This document shows positions 9,678 through 17,882 of a stretch of DNA of 64,000 nt, piece after piece. The notes below the pieces were generated by a model. The model worked only from the letters and a program-made list of their open reading frames with translations. It did no database searches and was not told the origin of the DNA. The stretch is from Sporosarcina ureae. GTDB lineage: Bacteria; Bacillota; Bacilli; Bacillales_A; Planococcaceae. The stretch lies in NCBI RefSeq assembly GCF_002101375.1, contig NZ_CP015207.1:1-64000 (forward strand). The letters are read 5' to 3'. The stretch's first letter is position 1. Each line of letters begins with the position of its first letter. The translations under genes were made by a program, and so were the position numbers.

Positions 9678-9692
9678 TCGGAATGATTCCGA
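9678..9692 (+). promoter_or_regulatory. Zur box (Fur-family 7-1-7 operator)
   Basis: TCGGAATGATTCCGA is a perfect 7-1-7 inverted repeat. The B. subtilis Zur consensus is TCGTAATNATTACGA, so each half-site differs at one symmetric position. It overlaps the transcription start of the zinc operon, which encodes the regulator itself; repression by Zn-loaded Zur is inferred. Confidence 0.8.
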
Positions 9693-9713
9693 ATTAAAGG
9701 AAGGGATATGTAT

Positions 9714-10484
9714 ATGACAAGATCCATTATTAAACTAGAGCATATAACGCATAAATTTAACCATTCCGTTGCGCTTTCTGATGTTAGTCTAGAAGTGAAA
9801 CAAGGGGAGTTTTGGGCTTTAATTGGTCCAAATGGTTCAGGTAAATCCACATTATTAAAGATCATATTAGGGTTGTTAAAACCGTCACAAGGCACGATTG
9901 AACTTTTTGGCGGGCCGATTGACTCTTTTAACCAACAGCAAAGAATCGGCTACGTTTCTCAAAAGTCCAATGCATTTACGACGAAGTTCCCAGCTACTGT
10001 ATTGGAAGTCGTGAAAAGCGGGTTGACGAGTAAAAAAGGACTCTTTAAGCGATTCGATAAAGAGGATGAACAGCGGGCGATTGACGCGTTACATGTTGTG
10101 AAAATGGCAGACCGTAAAGATGAGAGTATAGGAGATCTGTCTGGAGGTCAGCAACAGCGTGTCTTTATTGCGAGAGCTCTCGTGAGCCATCCCGATTTGC
10201 TAATCATGGATGAGCCGACAGTCGGAATTGACAGACAAAACGTTGAATCCTTCTATTCTATGCTTAGCGAATTGAATCGTGAGTACGGAATAGCGATTTT
10301 ACTCGTGACACATGAAATTGATGTCGTGACGAAGCTTGCAACACATATTGCGTGCTTGAATCGTTCCATCCATTTCCATGGCGTCCATGCAGATTATGAA
10401 AAAATGAGTGACACGGAATTGTCCGGCTGGTACGGTCATCCTATTCGTCGGCTCCATCAAAAAGAAACGGAGCCGGTTAAATGA
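9714..10484 (+). CDS. znuC: Zinc ABC transporter ATP-binding protein
   Basis: ATPase subunit of a manganese/zinc-type ABC importer; it powers uptake through the ZnuB channel. About 256 residues with Walker A GPNGSGKST near residue 39, the Q-loop in GYVSQKSNA, the signature LSGGQQQR near 140, Walker B LLIMDEPTVGID and the H-loop VTHEID. ATG 9714 is preferred over ATG 9708, which lies only two or three bases after AAAGGAAGGG. It is the first gene of an operon led by a Zur box and overlaps znuB by four bases. The substrate is assigned as zinc from the operator and the adjacent zur gene. Confidence 0.92.
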   Translation: MTRSIIKLEHITHKFNHSVALSDVSLEVKQGEFWALIGPNGSGKSTLLKIILGLLKPSQGTIELFGGPIDSFNQQQRIGYVSQKSNAFTTKFPATVLEVVKSGLTSKKGLFKRFDKEDEQRAIDALHVVKMADRKDESIGDLSGGQQQRVFIARALVSHPDLLIMDEPTVGIDRQNVESFYSMLSELNREYGIAILLVTHEIDVVTKLATHIACLNRSIHFHGVHADYEKMSDTELSGWYGHPIRRLHQKETEPVK

Positions 10485-11311
10485 TTGAAGCTATTTTCAC
10501 TTATGAGTTTTTACAAAATGCTGTATTATCTGGGCTGATTATCGGCTTAATTGCTCCAATGCTCGGATTGTTTATCGTAGTGCGCCGTATGGCGATGATT
10601 TCAGATGCGCTTAGTCACGTAGCGCTTGCAGGGATTGCAGGCAGTCTCTATTTAAGTCAGCAAGTATTATTCTTTGCAGCGCTTAATCCAGTATATTTAG
10701 GAATGGCCGCAGCGGTAGTCGGCTCGTTATTGATCGAGCGATTGCGCAGAGTGTATAAAAGCTTTGAAGAACTGGCGATTCCGATTATTTTATCTGCCGG
10801 AATTGGATTTGGAGCAATATTCATATCACTTGCTAAAGGATTTGGTACAGATTTAGTTGGTTATTTATTTGGATCCGTATCAGCTGTGAGTCGGCAAGAT
10901 CTATACATTGTAATGTTAATTGCTATTATTGTGATCGCATTTATATATTTCTTATATAAAGAGTTATTTTCATTGGCATTTGATCCTGAGTATGCGCGGG
11001 TATCTGGGATTAATGAACGCGTCATTCAGGCGGCTTTTATGATCATCACAGCACTAGTCATCGGTGCATCAATGCGGATCGTCGGGATTTTGCTTGTATC
11101 TTCGTTGATGACATTGCCTGTGGCGGCGGCTATTCAAGTAGCTAAAAGTTATAAGGGGGCACTCGTGTACTCCATAGTGTTCGGGGAAATCGCGGTAGTC
11201 ATTGGATTGATATCTGCGTATTATTTAGATATCGCGCCTGGTGGGACCATTGTAGTTACGTCGGTGTTCATTTTACTGTTAGTACTTTTCTGGAAAAAAG
11301 TACGGTCATGA
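10481..11311 (+). CDS. znuB: Zinc ABC transporter permease
   Basis: Membrane channel subunit of the metal importer, ABC-3 family. The 276 residues form about eight hydrophobic helices. Typical landmarks are RMAMISDALSHVALAGIA near residue 36, which contacts the ATPase, and the SMRIVGILLVSSLMTLPVAA segment near 205. The ATG overlaps the znuC stop (ATGA), indicating coupled translation. No gene for the substrate-binding lipoprotein (ZnuA) is in the operon, so it must be supplied from elsewhere. Confidence 0.92.
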   Translation: MIEAIFTYEFLQNAVLSGLIIGLIAPMLGLFIVVRRMAMISDALSHVALAGIAGSLYLSQQVLFFAALNPVYLGMAAAVVGSLLIERLRRVYKSFEELAIPIILSAGIGFGAIFISLAKGFGTDLVGYLFGSVSAVSRQDLYIVMLIAIIVIAFIYFLYKELFSLAFDPEYARVSGINERVIQAAFMIITALVIGASMRIVGILLVSSLMTLPVAAAIQVAKSYKGALVYSIVFGEIAVVIGLISAYYLDIAPGGTIVVTSVFILLLVLFWKKVRS

Positions 11312-11336
11312 GAAGCAGGAAAGGTGGCGTTATGAT

Positions 11337-11753
11337 ATGTCGATAGATGAAGCATGGAGAATTCTATTGAAATATGATTATAAACGAACAAAAAATCGAG
11401 AGATCTTATTGCAGTTTTTTGATCAAGCAGATCGCTATGTGACTGCTATGGAAGTTCGCGTGGCGGTGGAACAGGACAATCCAGGCATTAGTTTTGATAC
11501 GATCTACCGGAATCTTGCAATGTTCTCGAAGCTTGGAATTTTAGATGAGACGGAATTGAATGGTGAGCGACTTTATCGGATGCAATGCGCAACAGATCAT
11601 CATCACCATCACTTTATTTGTACAACATGTGGTGGCACGAAATCAATTCCGATTTGTCCGATGGATAGTGTGACGGTAAATTTGTCGGAGTATGAGATAG
11701 AAGGTCATAAGTTTGAGGTGTATGGTAGATGTCCGAGTTGTAAAATAGGGTAG
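11337..11753 (+). CDS. zur: Zinc-responsive Fur-family repressor Zur
   Basis: Metal-sensing repressor. The 138-residue protein has an N-terminal winged helix (TKNREILLQFFDQADRYVTA, then DTIYRNLAMFSKLGI), a His-rich sensor stretch DHHHHHF near residue 88, and the structural zinc site formed by CTTCGG and the terminal CPSC pair. An extra cysteine lies in PICPMD. It belongs to the Fur/Zur/PerR family; the Zur assignment comes from its place as the last gene of a zinc transporter operon with a Zur-like box, the same gene that lies here in B. subtilis. Autoregulation is likely. Confidence 0.92.
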   Translation: MSIDEAWRILLKYDYKRTKNREILLQFFDQADRYVTAMEVRVAVEQDNPGISFDTIYRNLAMFSKLGILDETELNGERLYRMQCATDHHHHHFICTTCGGTKSIPICPMDSVTVNLSEYEIEGHKFEVYGRCPSCKIG

Positions 11754-11768
11754 TCTGAATAGATCAAG

Positions 11769-11805
11769 AGGGCGGTACATCATGAATAAAATGATGTACC
11801 GCCTT
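11769..11805 (+). terminator. Intrinsic terminator of the zinc operon
   Basis: Long perfect stem around GGCGGTACATCAT / ATGATGTACCGCC, seven-base loop, then TTT. Confidence 0.88.
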
Positions 11806-11855
11806 TGCTGTGGGGAATATTCAAATGCAAGGAAATATTATATCAATCGCGTGCC

Positions 11856-12001
11856 GCTCATTAATTTGGTTGAGTGCTCATAGTACTACTCTAATTGCTC
11901 TATGGTATGTTGTTTCAGCTCTATCTTCATCATTAATCGCTCTAAGGAGATGCGTGAGCGCTCTATCAGCCTCCGCAACCGCTCATTAGCCCCGTCCTTT
12001 A
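11856..12001. repeat. Seven GCTC motifs phased at 21 nt
   Basis: GCTC occurs at 11856, 11876, 11897, 11918, 11939, 11960 and 11981: intervals of 20, then 21 five times. Most units continue as GCTCAT or GCTCTA; the rest of each unit has diverged. The array fills the gap between the zinc-operon terminator and the terminator of the converging ispG operon. The plus strand is open across it, but there is no ribosome site, so I read it as non-coding repeat DNA. The period equals two turns of B-DNA or seven codons. Confidence 0.65.
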
Positions 12002-12012
12002 ATTCACAAAGT

Positions 12013-12039
12013 AAAAAAGCACCGCAATATGCGATGCTT
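12013..12039 (-). terminator. Terminator of the ispG-nucleotidase operon
   Basis: On the minus strand: AGCATCGCA, short loop, TGCGGTGCT, then six T. Confidence 0.8.
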
Positions 12040-12045
12040 AACCAA

Positions 12046-12636
12046 TCACTTATTCTTTATCATTTCCGTGGCATGAAACAACTGCCTAACATACTCATCA
12101 GCCTGTTTCCAATTCGCTACACGTATGACACCTTCTGGAATCGGGTCCTGGTTATAAGGTGTATCAAACAAGAACACGGGAATATCCAACTCTTCGTGGA
12201 TTCCTACCGCATTGTCATGCTTGTCCTCGAAAAATACAGCTACGTTAAATTGCTTAGCGGCCTCAATTTTATAATGCGTGCCGATCAACTCTACGTGGTC
12301 GTAAGGTATTTGTTGCTCGTGGAACCAGTTCGTTGTAGATTCGAGTACATTCTGGCCACGTGCTGAAATATAATACAACTCGAACTGCTTCTGCCAATTC
12401 GTTAATACTTCTTTTGCAAACTCTTGAGCAGGGGAGGTCTGATAGATCAATTCCTCCGTTTCCTTGTACCATTGCCCAAACTGAATAGGGTCCACATCAA
12501 ACGCCTTCGTCAAGTCATATTCTTTAATATCATCAAGTGTTAGACTGGAGCCGAAATGTTTGTTGATATGAGGGAGAAGGGCTGTCGGGGTAGTTACCGT
12601 TCCGTCAATGTCGATTCCGAAACGAATACTCCTCAT
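12046..12636 (-). CDS. yqfW: YqfW-like 5'(3')-deoxyribonucleotidase, HAD fold
   Basis: Probable nucleotidase of the NT5C/HAD superfamily. The 196-residue protein opens with the HAD nucleophile motif [10 protein letters not shown] (the two Asp of DxDGT) near residue 8; motif II is the YYISAR segment near 90 and motif III lies around FFEDKHDN near 136. The exact substrate is not shown by sequence. Its ATG overlaps the ispG stop (ATGA), so both are in one operon, the arrangement around yqfW/yqfY in B. subtilis. Confidence 0.82.
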   Translation of the reverse strand: MRSIRFGIDIDGTVTTPTALLPHINKHFGSSLTLDDIKEYDLTKAFDVDPIQFGQWYKETEELIYQTSPAQEFAKEVLTNWQKQFELYYISARGQNVLESTTNWFHEQQIPYDHVELIGTHYKIEAAKQFNVAVFFEDKHDNAVGIHEELDIPVFLFDTPYNQDPIPEGVIRVANWKQADEYVRQLFHATEMIKNK

Positions 12637-13760
12637 TCAGAAACGCTACCTTGTGCTGCAAGTGCTTCTTCTTGTCTTTTCTTCTCAAAATATTCTTCAG
12701 CCAAAATGTCGATTTCTTTTTTCAATTCCTCGACCATTGTCTCTTCGGGAACTTTTCGCACTGTTTTACCATGCATGAAGAGTAATCCTTCACCACGAGC
12801 TCCAGCGATACCGATATCTGCTTCACGTGCTTCGCCTGGGCCGTTTACCGCACAACCAAGAACAGCTACTTTCAACGGTGCTTTAATGTTGGAGATATAT
12901 TCTTCCACTTCATTAGCAATCGAAATTAAGTCAATTTCGATTCGGCCACATGTAGGACAAGAAATTAATGTTGCAGAGTTAGATGATAAACCGAATACTT
13001 TCAGCAACTCTTTCGCTACTTTGATTTCCTGAACTGGATCTGCACTTAACGATACACGCATCGTGTTACCAATACCAGCTGATAGAAGGGAACCGAGTCC
13101 TGCTGCACTCTTAATCGAGCCCGCGAATAACGTACCGGATTCTGTAATGCCTAAGTGCAATGGATAATCGAATGCTGCTGCTGCAAGCTTGTACGCTTCG
13201 ATCGCTAAGTTCACATCAGATGCTTTAAGTGACACGATAATATCGTGGAAATCCAAGTCTTCAAGGATTTTGATATGATGCAATGCACTTTCGACCATGC
13301 CTTCTGCTGTAGGGTAGCCGTACTTTTCAAGAATTTTTTTCTCTAATGAACCTGCGTTGACACCAATACGAATTGGAATGCCTTTCGCCTTTGCGGCGTT
13401 GACAACAGCTTCTACTTTTTCCTTACGGCCGATATTGCCTGGATTGATACGTATTTTATCTGCACCTTGTTCAATTGCAATCAATGCTAATTTATAGTCA
13501 AAGTGAATATCCACCACTAGCGGAATATTGATCTGCTTTTTGATTTCACCAATCGAATACGCTGCACGCTCATCGGGACATGCTACACGTACGATTTGGC
13601 AGCCTGCATCCTCCAAACGTTTAATTTCTGCAACTGTTGCTTCGACATCATGTGTTTTTGTCGTCGTCATGCTTTGCATAAACAACTCATTGCTTCCCCC
13701 TATAGTCAAATTACCGACTTTTACGGGACGGGTATTGGAACGATGAATCATTTCAGTCAT
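12633..13760 (-). CDS. ispG: (E)-4-hydroxy-3-methylbut-2-enyl-diphosphate synthase
   Basis: Iron-sulfur enzyme of the MEP pathway that reductively opens MEcPP to HMBPP, the substrate of IspH (encoded at 5552-6517). About 375 residues: an N-terminal TIM barrel ([20 protein letters not shown] near 25; RINPGNIG near 105) and a C-terminal domain with cluster cysteines in [13 protein letters not shown] (about 267) and [20 protein letters not shown] (about 300). An upstream in-frame start at 13793 exists, but GAAGGAGAG is correctly spaced only for ATG 13760. First gene of a two-gene operon with the downstream nucleotidase. Confidence 0.96.
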   Translation of the reverse strand: MTEMIHRSNTRPVKVGNLTIGGSNELFMQSMTTTKTHDVEATVAEIKRLEDAGCQIVRVACPDERAAYSIGEIKKQINIPLVVDIHFDYKLALIAIEQGADKIRINPGNIGRKEKVEAVVNAAKAKGIPIRIGVNAGSLEKKILEKYGYPTAEGMVESALHHIKILEDLDFHDIIVSLKASDVNLAIEAYKLAAAAFDYPLHLGITESGTLFAGSIKSAAGLGSLLSAGIGNTMRVSLSADPVQEIKVAKELLKVFGLSSNSATLISCPTCGRIEIDLISIANEVEEYISNIKAPLKVAVLGCAVNGPGEAREADIGIAGARGEGLLFMHGKTVRKVPEETMVEELKKEIDILAEEYFEKKRQEEALAAQGSVSE

Positions 13761-13815
13761 TATGTCTCTCTCCTTCAAATGAGTAAATACCATCGAAATT
13801 CGATGGAATATAAAA

Positions 13816-14163
13816 TTATCCTTTTTCGCTTTCTTCGCAAACCGATTCTACTTGTTCACCGATAGGCAACTTAATTTGTTCGCCAGCTAGAAATTGTTGG
13901 CGTTCGAGATGAGGGTTCATGGAATAAAATTGCTCCAACCTCTCAAGAAAGTTTTGTGTTGAATCTGGATATAATGCGAATAACGATTCTATTGTATCAC
14001 CTTCAACCACTCGAATGACAATTGAATGATTTGGAGTTTCCTCTATACAGGACGATTCATCTTCAAAAAAGGCTGCAAGAGGGATTGTCCCTTCCGTTAA
14101 ATCCATTCGAACAAAATGAACTGTGCAGAATACAGCAAGTGCGATCAGTAAAATTCTCATCAT
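13816..14163 (-). CDS. yqfZ: YqfZ-like LysM-domain membrane/secreted protein
   Basis: About 115 residues: an N-terminal hydrophobic segment ([17 protein letters not shown]) that is a signal peptide or anchor, a short acidic linker, and one LysM-like domain ([15 protein letters not shown], then FYSMNPHL and AGEQIKLP) that should bind peptidoglycan on the outer side. The position next to ispG matches B. subtilis yqfZ. ATGs at 14163 and 14160 are adjacent; AGGAGGG supports either. The substrate and role are unknown. Confidence 0.75.
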   Translation of the reverse strand: MMRILLIALAVFCTVHFVRMDLTEGTIPLAAFFEDESSCIEETPNHSIVIRVVEGDTIESLFALYPDSTQNFLERLEQFYSMNPHLERQQFLAGEQIKLPIGEQVESVCEESEKG

Positions 14164-14206
14164 GCATCCCTCCTGCACTACACTATGCAGACAAGAGGAA
14201 GTCTAT

Positions 14207-14710
14207 TCATCGTGGTTGTTTTGGATAATAGACTGCTGCCCTCCATACGTAGAGTAAATGGACTAAAGATGCGATCCACAAACTAGACGATTGCATGGCT
14301 GGAACAAATTCAAATACCATCGTCAGCAAGATAGGTAATGTGGCAGCAATCGCTGCTGTTCGCCACATAAAACGGAATTCGCCACGGCGACGCAATAGTT
14401 TCAATAGCAATACCCCTATGATAGCAAAAATACTGATGCGAATAAATAAATACGACGTAATAATGACCAATTGCAACACAAACGCGATTGGATAGATCAA
14501 AAAGCCGATCGTTTCGCCAATTTCCGCTAATTCAGGAGATGACTGGAACAGTGTATGATCACCTATTACAAATTGAAAAAACGATACACTGGTGTAAAGA
14601 AAGATAAACACAAATATGTATTGAATGACTTTACCGATTGATAACATGCGAAACGCCGCAAGTTTTTTCGGTTCATGTAAAGAAGTTTTAAAAATTTGAT
14701 GGAATTTCAC
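14207..14710 (-). CDS. DUF1189-family membrane protein
   Basis: Integral membrane protein of 167 residues with about four to five hydrophobic helices. The N-terminus (FKTSLHEPKKLAAFR followed by GKVIQYIFVFIFL) is the signature I associate with DUF1189, YqgB in B. subtilis. GGGAGG precedes the ATG. It lies in the same direction as the LysM gene with a gap of under 50 bases, so the two may be co-transcribed. No function is known. Confidence 0.7.
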   Translation of the reverse strand: MKFHQIFKTSLHEPKKLAAFRMLSIGKVIQYIFVFIFLYTSVSFFQFVIGDHTLFQSSPELAEIGETIGFLIYPIAFVLQLVIITSYLFIRISIFAIIGVLLLKLLRRRGEFRFMWRTAAIAATLPILLTMVFEFVPAMQSSSLWIASLVHLLYVWRAAVYYPKQPR

Positions 14711-14951
14711 TAAGCCGGCCTCCCTTTCTCCATACAGTCTACCATTTATTTAAAACATACTGCTTTGCAGAAATTTCGACATTCTTATGACATTTTATTG
14801 CTACATTGTTAAGGTGATGTAAAGATTGCATTAGGATACTTTACAATTGACGTATATAACTCTCATAATAGGTTGAAACTTCACAACAAATTTAAGTAGT
14901 GAAGGGCTGTTAAAATCATACATAAAAAGTTTAATGGAGGTTGACAATTCA

Positions 14952-16583
14952 ATGGAAGTGAACTGGCAGGAAGTAGTGTTCCAATTTCTTGGGGGATTAG
15001 GAATTTTCCTATTTGCAATTAAGTATATGGGAGACGGATTGCAAAAGGCTGCAGGGGACAGACTTCGTGAAATCTTAGACCGTTTTACCACTAATCCATT
15101 TATGGGTGTTCTAGTTGGTATTATCGTAACCGTGTTAATCCAATCTAGTTCTGGAACAACTGTTATTACAGTCGGTCTAGTAAGTGCTGGATTCATGACG
15201 CTTCGTCAGGCGATTGGCGTCATCATGGGCGCCAATATCGGTACGACAGTGACTGCATTTATTATTGGTCTAGATGTAGGCGCATATGCATTACCGATCA
15301 TGGCATTTGGTGCCTTCCTGATTTTCTTCGTCCGTAAAGCTAAAATCAAGAACCTAGGAGAAGTCATCTTCGGCTTCGGAGGATTGTTCTTAGGGCTTGA
15401 ATTAATGAGTGACGGTATGAAGCCATTACGTTCATTAGAAGCATTTGCCGATTTCACTCTCGCAATGAGTGAACATTCACTGCTTGGTGTCATAGCAGGA
15501 ACAATTTTCACACTGATCGTACAAAGTTCCAGTGCGACTGTCGGAATCTTGCAAGGTCTCTTTGCTGAAGATCTGGTAACAATGAAAGCCGCATTGCCTA
15601 TTCTTTTCGGTGATAACATCGGTACGACTATCACTGCGGTACTTGCGGCACTTGGTGCATCTGTTGCAGCAAGACGAGCGGCAGCTGTACACGTACTATT
15701 TAATGTTGTTGGAACCATCATCTTTATGATCCTGCTCGTACCATTTACGGCATACGTCGAATGGATTGCTGGTGTATTGAACTTAGAAAGTAAAATGCAA
15801 ATTGCATTTGCGCACGGTTCGTTCAACGTTGCCAATACAATCATTCAATTTCCGTTCATTGGTGCTTGGGCTTATCTAGTCACGAAGATGATACCGGGCG
15901 AAGATGTGACGATCGAATATAAACCGAAACACTTAGATCGTCGTTTCATCACGCAATCCCCAGCCGTTGCGATAGGACAAGCTAAAGAAGAAATTATCCG
16001 CATGGGTGACTTCAGTGTCCGTGGTCTTCAGGAATCATTCGAGTATTTGAAGACAGGCCAGAAAAAACATGCTGAAACGGCGTATCAGATTGAAGATGCC
16101 ATCAATAATCTCGACCGCAAAATTACAGACTATTTAGTTGAAGTATCTGTAGTAATCGTTTCACCAGCTGAATCCGGCCGTCATGTATTATTGATGGATT
16201 CTGTTCGGGATATCGAGCGAATTGGCGACCATTTCGAAAACATTATCGAGCTGATAGATTTACGTGAAACGAATAAACTGAAGCTTACAGACGATGCGTT
16301 GGAAGATTTAACAGAAATGTTCACATTGACAATCGAAACTGTACAAAAAGCTATTGAATCGTTAGACCAAAATGATACAGATCTAGCGCGTATCGTTTCA
16401 GAAAAAGAAGATTTAATCGATAATATGGAACGTAGATTCCGCAAAAATCATATCGTCCGTTTGAATGAAGGACATTGTAGTGCACAAGCTGGTATGGTAT
16501 TCGTCGATATCGTTTCAAACCTCGAGCGAATTGGTGATCATGCAGTGAATATTGCAGAAGCAATTTTAGGCAAGCACGCATAA
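14952..16583 (+). CDS. Na+/phosphate cotransporter with C-terminal PhoU domain
   Basis: Sodium-coupled phosphate transporter of the NptA/PNaS family. About 543 residues: two inverted Na/Pi repeats, each with the diagnostic QSSS element (LIQSSSGTTVIT near 60 and IVQSSSATVGIL near 192), about eight to nine membrane helices up to residue 325, and a cytoplasmic helical PhoU-like domain from about 345 with the paired DSVRDIERIGDHFENI and DIVSNLERIGDHAVNI motifs. ATG 14952 is chosen over ATG 14934 because 14934 lies inside the TGGAGG ribosome site. The following DUF456 gene starts 22 bases after the stop, so they probably form an operon. Confidence 0.93.
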   Translation: MEVNWQEVVFQFLGGLGIFLFAIKYMGDGLQKAAGDRLREILDRFTTNPFMGVLVGIIVTVLIQSSSGTTVITVGLVSAGFMTLRQAIGVIMGANIGTTVTAFIIGLDVGAYALPIMAFGAFLIFFVRKAKIKNLGEVIFGFGGLFLGLELMSDGMKPLRSLEAFADFTLAMSEHSLLGVIAGTIFTLIVQSSSATVGILQGLFAEDLVTMKAALPILFGDNIGTTITAVLAALGASVAARRAAAVHVLFNVVGTIIFMILLVPFTAYVEWIAGVLNLESKMQIAFAHGSFNVANTIIQFPFIGAWAYLVTKMIPGEDVTIEYKPKHLDRRFITQSPAVAIGQAKEEIIRMGDFSVRGLQESFEYLKTGQKKHAETAYQIEDAINNLDRKITDYLVEVSVVIVSPAESGRHVLLMDSVRDIERIGDHFENIIELIDLRETNKLKLTDDALEDLTEMFTLTIETVQKAIESLDQNDTDLARIVSEKEDLIDNMERRFRKNHIVRLNEGHCSAQAGMVFVDIVSNLERIGDHAVNIAEAILGKHA

Positions 16584-16604
16584 TCAATTAAAGGAGTGAC
16601 AACT

Positions 16605-17087
16605 ATGTTATGGATAGGTTGGACATTGGCCATTCTCATGTTTGTGATCGCGTTTGTCGGATTGATCTATCCAATCATTCCATCCGTTGTGTTTTTATTA
16701 GTAGGCTTCCTGCTTTACGGTGCATTTGTTTCATTTGAAGAGTTAACGTGGTTGTTTTGGGTAATCCAAGTATTATTCGTTTTATTATTATTTGGAGCGG
16801 ATACGATCGCAAATCTCGTCGGTGTCAAACGTTTCGGTGGCAGCAAGGCAGGAATGTGGGGAAGTACGATTGGACTGCTAATTGGTCCATTCGTCATTCC
16901 GGTCGTGGGTATTCTAGCCGGACCTTTCCTTGGTGCAATCCTTGCAGAACTAATTTTTACTCGATCTGGGATCAAACAAGCTTTCCGCACCGGAATCGGC
17001 TCTGTTGTTGGTTTTCTGACATCAGTTGTTGTAAAAGGTACCATTATGTTGGTCATGATTGTCATATTCCTATTTTTTCTCCGTTAA
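16605..17087 (+). CDS. yqgC: DUF456 membrane protein (YqgC-like)
   Basis: 160-residue hydrophobic protein with about five helices and glycine-rich repeats: GGSKAGMWGSTIGLLIG near residue 78 and GPFLGAILAEL near 103 are characteristic of DUF456. B. subtilis YqgC lies at the same place before sodA. Start ATG 16605 is supported by AAGGAG at 16591-16595; GTG 16596 would fall on the ribosome site. No activity is established. Confidence 0.82.
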   Translation: MLWIGWTLAILMFVIAFVGLIYPIIPSVVFLLVGFLLYGAFVSFEELTWLFWVIQVLFVLLLFGADTIANLVGVKRFGGSKAGMWGSTIGLLIGPFVIPVVGILAGPFLGAILAELIFTRSGIKQAFRTGIGSVVGFLTSVVVKGTIMLVMIVIFLFFLR

Positions 17088-17174
17088 CAGTCCATTTTCT
17101 TTGAATGCTGACTCATATTTTGATAATGTGAAGTGGTAGGGCAAAACAGAGATAATTTAGAGGAGGAATGGAAA

Positions 17175-17783
17175 ATGGCTTATACATTACCAGAACTACC
17201 ATACGCATATGATGCGTTGGAGCCACACATCGACAAAGAAACGATGAACATCCATCACACGAAACACCACAACACGTACGTAACGAACGTGAACAACGCA
17301 CTAGAAGGTCACGAAGAACTTCTTAACATGCCTGTTGACGAATTAGTTGCAAACTTGGACAAAGTTCCAGAGGACAAGCGCACAGCGGTCCGCAATAACG
17401 GTGGTGGGCACTCTAACCACTCATTGTTCTGGACAATCCTTTCACCAAACGGTGGCGGCAACCCAACTGGAGAAGTTGCACAAGCAATCGACAAGAAGTT
17501 CGGTAGCTTTGACGCTTTCAAAGAAGAGTTTGCTAAAGCTGCAACAACGCGCTTCGGTTCAGGTTGGGCTTGGCTTGTTGTAAACAACGGTGAAATTGAA
17601 GTAACATCAACTCCTAACCAAGACTCACCTTACATGGATGGTAAAACACCATTGCTAGGTTTGGATGTTTGGGAGCATGCATACTACTTAAACTACCAAA
17701 ACCGTCGTCCTGACTACATTTCAGCATTCTGGAACGTAGTAAACTGGGATGAAGTTGAAAAGCGTTACCAAGACAATAAGTAA
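17175..17783 (+). CDS. sodA: Superoxide dismutase (Mn/Fe family)
   Basis: Converts superoxide to oxygen and hydrogen peroxide in the cytosol. 202 residues, typical for bacterial SodA. Metal ligands: His in the [13 protein letters not shown] segment (about residue 27), His in [12 protein letters not shown] (about 82), and the Asp and His in [12 protein letters not shown] (about 164-168). The [11 protein letters not shown] and DVWEHAYYL signatures fit manganese-type enzymes of Bacillales. ATG 17175 follows TAGAGGAGGA; an in-frame GTG at 17133 lacks a site. Ends at a strong terminator. Confidence 0.97.
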   Translation: MAYTLPELPYAYDALEPHIDKETMNIHHTKHHNTYVTNVNNALEGHEELLNMPVDELVANLDKVPEDKRTAVRNNGGGHSNHSLFWTILSPNGGGNPTGEVAQAIDKKFGSFDAFKEEFAKAATTRFGSGWAWLVVNNGEIEVTSTPNQDSPYMDGKTPLLGLDVWEHAYYLNYQNRRPDYISAFWNVVNWDEVEKRYQDNK

Positions 17784-17793
17784 TTGAAACCTG

Positions 17794-17828
17794 ACACACA
17801 TCTAGTTCGTCTAGATGTGTGTTCTTTA
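17794..17828 (+). terminator. Intrinsic terminator after sodA
   Basis: Twelve-base perfect stem ACACACATCTAG / CTAGATGTGTGT, five-base loop, T-rich end. Confidence 0.9.
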
Positions 17829-17882
17829 TTATTTTCATGCTATAATTCTTATACATAAACTTCCTGAGAAAGGAGATTCCTG

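Noticed and set aside
11902..12366. Plus-strand open frame of 154 codons
   Set aside because: It runs through the 21-nt phased repeat and then antisense to the nucleotidase gene, has no ribosome site, and its translation resembles nothing.
12556..13032. Plus-strand open frame of 158 codons
   Set aside because: Antisense to ispG and the nucleotidase, Ser-rich translation, no ribosome site.
15206..15844. Long minus-strand open frame of 212 codons
   Set aside because: Entirely antisense to the Na/phosphate transporter gene; low-complexity Ile/Ala/Pro translation typical of a shadow frame.
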